Positions 5,971-8,743 of a stretch of 8,743 nt of DNA are shown in pieces. Below the pieces are notes generated by a model, which was given only the letters and a program-made list of their open reading frames with translations, did not search any database and had not been told where the DNA came from. The DNA is from Candidatus Zhuqueibacterota bacterium (lineage in GTDB: Bacteria > Zhuqueibacterota > Zhuqueibacteria > Oceanimicrobiales > Oceanimicrobiaceae): contig JAABYK010000247.1 of NCBI GenBank assembly GCA_011775825.1, positions 13,694-22,436 on the forward strand, written 5' to 3'. The position numbers and the translations under genes are program-made. Every line of letters starts with the position of its first letter. Position 1 is the first letter of the stretch.

Positions 5971-6020
5971 CTGGCTTTGTTGGTACTTAGGAAGTAGGAC
6001 CGAAATTTTCTGCAAACCAG
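5971..6020 (+). promoter_or_regulatory. Foldable element upstream of uppS
   Basis: Three nested stems can form. CTGG(C)TTTG pairs with CAAACCAG (5971-5979 with 6013-6020, one bulged C). TTGGT pairs with ACCGA (5980-5984 with 5999-6003, one G-T). ACTT pairs with AAGT (5985-5988 with 5992-5995) around an AGG loop. The stems are continuous on the 5' side, with unpaired AGG and a 9-nt bulge on the 3' side. A TATAAC hexamer at 5958-5963 just upstream could serve as a -10 box that would start RNA at the element, although it has no good -35 box. No known riboswitch class is recognised. Confidence 0.35.
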
Positions 6021-6029
6021 ATTAACTTC

Positions 6030-6059
6030 TTGACTTTCAAAGAAATTTTCGATTAATTT
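6030..6059 (+). promoter_or_regulatory. Possible promoter of uppS
   Basis: TTGACT (6030-6035, five of six consensus bases) is followed after 18 bp by TAATTT (6054-6059), which has the TA...T core of a -10 box. It sits about 35-65 bp before the uppS ATG. The ribosome binding site GAGG (6087-6090) lies 4 nt from the ATG at 6095. The -10 box is weak, so the exact start of transcription is uncertain. Confidence 0.4.
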
Positions 6060-6094
6060 TATAGTTTGAGACAATCAACGTTAATTGAGGGATC

Positions 6095-6874
6095 ATGGAC
6101 GAAGAAGGTTTAAAACAGCGCATTATTCAACAAGGGAACATACCAAAACACATTGCAATCATCATGGATGGCAATGGGCGATGGGCGTGCAAGCGCCAAC
6201 TCTCGCGGGTTGATGGCCACCGCGAAGGCATTAACTCAGTGCGCGAGATTGTCCGAGCGAGCGGTGAACTGGACATCCAATATCTGACTCTTTACACGTT
6301 TTCTTTGGAGAACTGGAAGCGGCCTCGCGGAGAGGTATCAGCGTTGATGCGGCTGCTTCTGCGAACCGTGCGAGCCGAGGTGAATGAACTCAAGAAAAAC
6401 AATGTCAGGTTGATGGTCATCGGTAGGCTCGATGATCTTCCTGGGGGGGCTCGACGAGCCATGAAAAAAGCAATGGAGATGTTGAAAGATAACACTGGAC
6501 TGACTTTAAATTTGGCGCTCAGTTACGGCGGTCGTCGGGAGATTACCGACGCTGTACAGAACATTGCCCACAAGGTTAAATCGGGACAGATCGATCCGGA
6601 TGATATTGATGAAGACGTCATTGCCCAACATCTTTACACAGCTTCTATGCCCGAGCCGGAACTGCTCATCCGAACGAGCGGAGAGTTGCGGGTGAGCAAT
6701 TTTTTGCTTTGGCAACTTGCCTACACAGAGATTTATGTGACAGACGTACTTTGGCCTGATTTTCGGCGATTCGAATTCTTTCGAGCCATTGCTGCTTATC
6801 AAAATCGTGAACGTCGTTTCGGGCGTGTCAGTGAGCAACTTCATCAGGGACAGATGTTTCTAAAGACGGCATAG
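6095..6874 (+). CDS. uppS: Isoprenyl transferase (di-trans,poly-cis-undecaprenyl diphosphate synthase)
   Basis: UppS adds isopentenyl diphosphate units in cis to farnesyl diphosphate, making the C55 carrier lipid used for peptidoglycan and surface glycans. It works at the cytoplasmic face of the inner membrane. The 259-residue length matches the family (E. coli 253). Visible motifs are HIAIIMDGNGRWA (19-31) with catalytic Asp25, the substrate-site GHREG (His42), YTFSLENWKRP (67-77), LALSYGGRREI (140-150) and LLIRTSGELRVSNFLLWQLAYTEIY (190-214) with Arg193, Arg199, Ser201 and Glu212 at the expected positions. All key residues are present. A GAGG precedes the ATG. The gene heads a plus-strand unit, with the TamB-like gene 3 bp after its stop, suggesting a shared transcript for envelope building. 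It is divergent from the OmpA-family gene. Confidence 0.96.
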   Translation: MDEEGLKQRIIQQGNIPKHIAIIMDGNGRWACKRQLSRVDGHREGINSVREIVRASGELDIQYLTLYTFSLENWKRPRGEVSALMRLLLRTVRAEVNELKKNNVRLMVIGRLDDLPGGARRAMKKAMEMLKDNTGLTLNLALSYGGRREITDAVQNIAHKVKSGQIDPDDIDEDVIAQHLYTASMPEPELLIRTSGELRVSNFLLWQLAYTEIYVTDVLWPDFRRFEFFRAIAAYQNRERRFGRVSEQLHQGQMFLKTA

Positions 6875-6877
6875 TGA

Positions 6878-8743
6878 ATGTTTCGTAAAATCATAATTTC
6901 AATCACCCTTGGAACTCTGTTTGTCAGTTTTATTCTTTTCAGCGCTTGGAATTTGTTCAAATTGAATCAGGGCATCCGGAACCTGCTGATCGCGAGGTTG
7001 AAATCCACCTTTGGCGACGAATGTACCATCGAGAAACTGAGTTTCGGGTTGGGTTCGGTTAATTTGGACAGCGTCAAACTTGTTTTTCGCGACTCACCTT
7101 ACGAGGTCCAAATTGCCGAACTCCGCGTCGATTACAGCATCAAGAGCCTTTTACGGGGTGGCGGCGAACTTGATAAAACCGCCGAGGAGGTCACCCTCTA
7201 CAAACCGCAATTAACCATAAGCTATCTTCCGAACCAATCTCCGGATTCCGATCCGGATCTTTCCTTAGAGATCTCCCAAGAGACAGAGAATCTATACCGC
7301 TCCATCATCCGTGAATATGACTTCATAAAGAGGATAACAATCTCCGAAGGCGAAATCTTTATTCGAAATACCAAGACATCACAAGAAACTCGAACGGCGA
7401 AACGAATCAACGGTTGGGCTTATACTGATAATAAAAATCGCGCCTGGCTAAGGTTGGCGGGTCATTTCTTTGAATCCGAGGAATACAATATGGTCATGTA
7501 TGGCCAACTTGATCTGAACAAAGGAGGCCTGGACATCGTTAATGTTGATCTGCATGACTACAAGATAGGTAATGAGGTCCCGTTTCTGATTCCGGATTAT
7601 TTTGAGGTGCTCGATGGCGTTGTAAATGGACACCTGGTCATCACCGAACGGATGAAACCCACGCGTGGATTCGACATCGAGGGGAATCTTAATTTACGAA
7701 ATGGCCAACTAAAACTTGCCTCTGAGAATCTTTACGTTGGCGATGTCAGTCTTGATGCTGAGATTAAAGATTGGGATGTGAAGCTAAAGAAATCTACCCA
7801 AACCGTAAACGGCTCTCCTGTCGTTCTTTCGGGAAGAATACGGAATCTTCTGGAACCTCGATTTGATCTGCACCTGTCGTCTGAGCGAATCGACATCGAG
7901 GAATTTCTGACACAGTTTTTGCCAGAAAAGCAGCTACCATTCAAAGGACATGCAGGTTTGGATGTCGCGATAACGGACCGATTTTCGGATCCTGATATCC
8001 AAGGGACAATCATGGCGGACAGCCTGATGTTCATGGACAGGCGCGTGCGTGACTTGACGGCCCAGATGAATTTCAAGGGCATGTCTTTGAGGATTAGCGA
8101 TATCAAAGGCTTGATCGATAATGCGAAAGTCTTCGGTAACGGTGAAATCGATTTTCAGGCTTCGGACAAGCTCCTCGATTTTGGCCTCAATATTGAAGGC
8201 GATTTTACCAACGATCTTCATAATCTCGGTTTAACCTCAGCCGATCGTTGTTTCGCAAAATCCAAAATTAAGGTCATGGGAACGCTCGTGAGTCCGGTCA
8301 GCAGAGGTGAACTTCAGATACAGTTTAGAAAAAAGTCTGCTGAAACATTTTCACTGGAAGGCTCTTTTAGTTACAATCAAGGCAACTACAATTTGGGCCT
8401 CGAATCTGATGATAGAGAAGAGAAATTTCGTCTGAAAGTAAATGCGAATGACATTTTCTTGGATCCTTATTTAAACGTTCAGGCAGATAATTTTCAAAAA
8501 ATCTTTGGATTTGTTAACAATCCGATCCTGGATTTTGTCGCTGAAACATATACTCTGAATCTTACGGCCGATGGGATCGGAAGACGCATGAATTTCAAGG
8601 TAGAAGGTTATCGACCGGACGATTTTGAAAAAGTCTTCCTTATTAAGACGGACAGTACTTGGGCCGCGCGTACTAAGCAATTGGTCGGTTTTATTGAACT
8701 TTTCCCAAACTCGAACAGAAGCTCCAAGGGCGAATTTGAGCTC
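6878..8743 (+). CDS. TamB/AsmA-like envelope protein, N-terminal part (3' end outside window)
   Basis: An uninterrupted frame runs 622 codons from ATG 6878 to the window edge. It starts with a short basic tail and one membrane anchor (FRKIIISITLGTLFVSFILF, residues 2-21). This is followed by long, low-complexity-free beta-rich sequence of the AsmA/TamB type, with recurring units such as FDIEGNLNLRNGQLKL (265-280), VVLSGRIRNLLEPRFDLHLSS (315-335), LPFKGHAGLDVAIT (353-366) and VFGNGEIDFQASD (418-430). Proteins of this group sit in the inner membrane and span the periplasm as a lipid-conducting beta groove, or help outer-membrane assembly. Family members often exceed 1,000 residues, so a large part is missing. 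The start is 3 bp after the uppS TAG (TAGTGAATG) with no good ribosome binding site, so translational coupling to uppS is likely. The assignment rests on fold pattern rather than a catalytic motif. Confidence 0.75.
   Translation, partial: MFRKIIISITLGTLFVSFILFSAWNLFKLNQGIRNLLIARLKSTFGDECTIEKLSFGLGSVNLDSVKLVFRDSPYEVQIAELRVDYSIKSLLRGGGELDKTAEEVTLYKPQLTISYLPNQSPDSDPDLSLEISQETENLYRSIIREYDFIKRITISEGEIFIRNTKTSQETRTAKRINGWAYTDNKNRAWLRLAGHFFESEEYNMVMYGQLDLNKGGLDIVNVDLHDYKIGNEVPFLIPDYFEVLDGVVNGHLVITERMKPTRGFDIEGNLNLRNGQLKLASENLYVGDVSLDAEIKDWDVKLKKSTQTVNGSPVVLSGRIRNLLEPRFDLHLSSERIDIEEFLTQFLPEKQLPFKGHAGLDVAITDRFSDPDIQGTIMADSLMFMDRRVRDLTAQMNFKGMSLRISDIKGLIDNAKVFGNGEIDFQASDKLLDFGLNIEGDFTNDLHNLGLTSADRCFAKSKIKVMGTLVSPVSRGELQIQFRKKSAETFSLEGSFSYNQGNYNLGLESDDREEKFRLKVNANDIFLDPYLNVQADNFQKIFGFVNNPILDFVAETYTLNLTADGIGRRMNFKVEGYRPDDFEKVFLIKTDSTWAARTKQLVGFIELFPNSNRSSKGEFEL

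Noticed and set aside
7732..8221. Minus-strand open frames of 95-124 codons
   Set aside because: They lie inside the continuous 622-codon TamB-like frame on the plus strand and show no family features.

Overview
The window looks like chromosomal DNA of a Gram-negative (diderm) bacterium. The evidence is an OmpA-domain protein with a signal peptide, a lipoprotein with a lipobox, a small secreted protein rich in beta strands, and a TamB/AsmA-like giant envelope protein encoded directly behind undecaprenyl diphosphate synthase. Base composition is moderate (GC in the mid-40s by eye) and even across the genes. The leaders are AT-rich and gene content recalls FCB-type phyla (Calditrichota/KSB1/Bacteroidota relatives), but that placement is inference only.

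Layout. Positions 1-397 (+) hold the end of a HicB antitoxin gene and a HicA toxin gene that is frameshifted by one extra base. Positions 398-528 are a convergent gap with several small dyads and no convincing gene. Positions 529-2743 (-) hold mtnA (methionine salvage isomerase) followed by a TPR lipoprotein gene 34 bp downstream. Positions 2941-4089 (-) hold a small secreted beta-rich protein, a strong hairpin with a U-tract, and a membrane-anchored LytR_C-domain protein. Positions 4318-5796 (-) encode a 492-residue OmpA-family protein with an N-terminal helical-repeat and coiled-coil region. Positions 5797-6094 are a divergent promoter region with two foldable elements. From 6095 (+), uppS is followed after 3 bp by a TamB/AsmA-like gene that runs off the end of the window with 622 open codons.

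Function. Apart from the toxin-antitoxin remnant and mtnA, most of the window serves the cell envelope: the lipid carrier for peptidoglycan and surface glycans (UppS), outer-membrane biogenesis or lipid transport (TamB-like), peptidoglycan anchoring of the outer membrane (OmpA domain), and secreted or lipid-anchored proteins. No new defence or mobile system is evident. The most interesting points are the broken hicA, the hairpin abutting the ribosome binding site of the LytR_C gene (which also decides that gene's start), and the structured DNA/RNA upstream of uppS and ompA.
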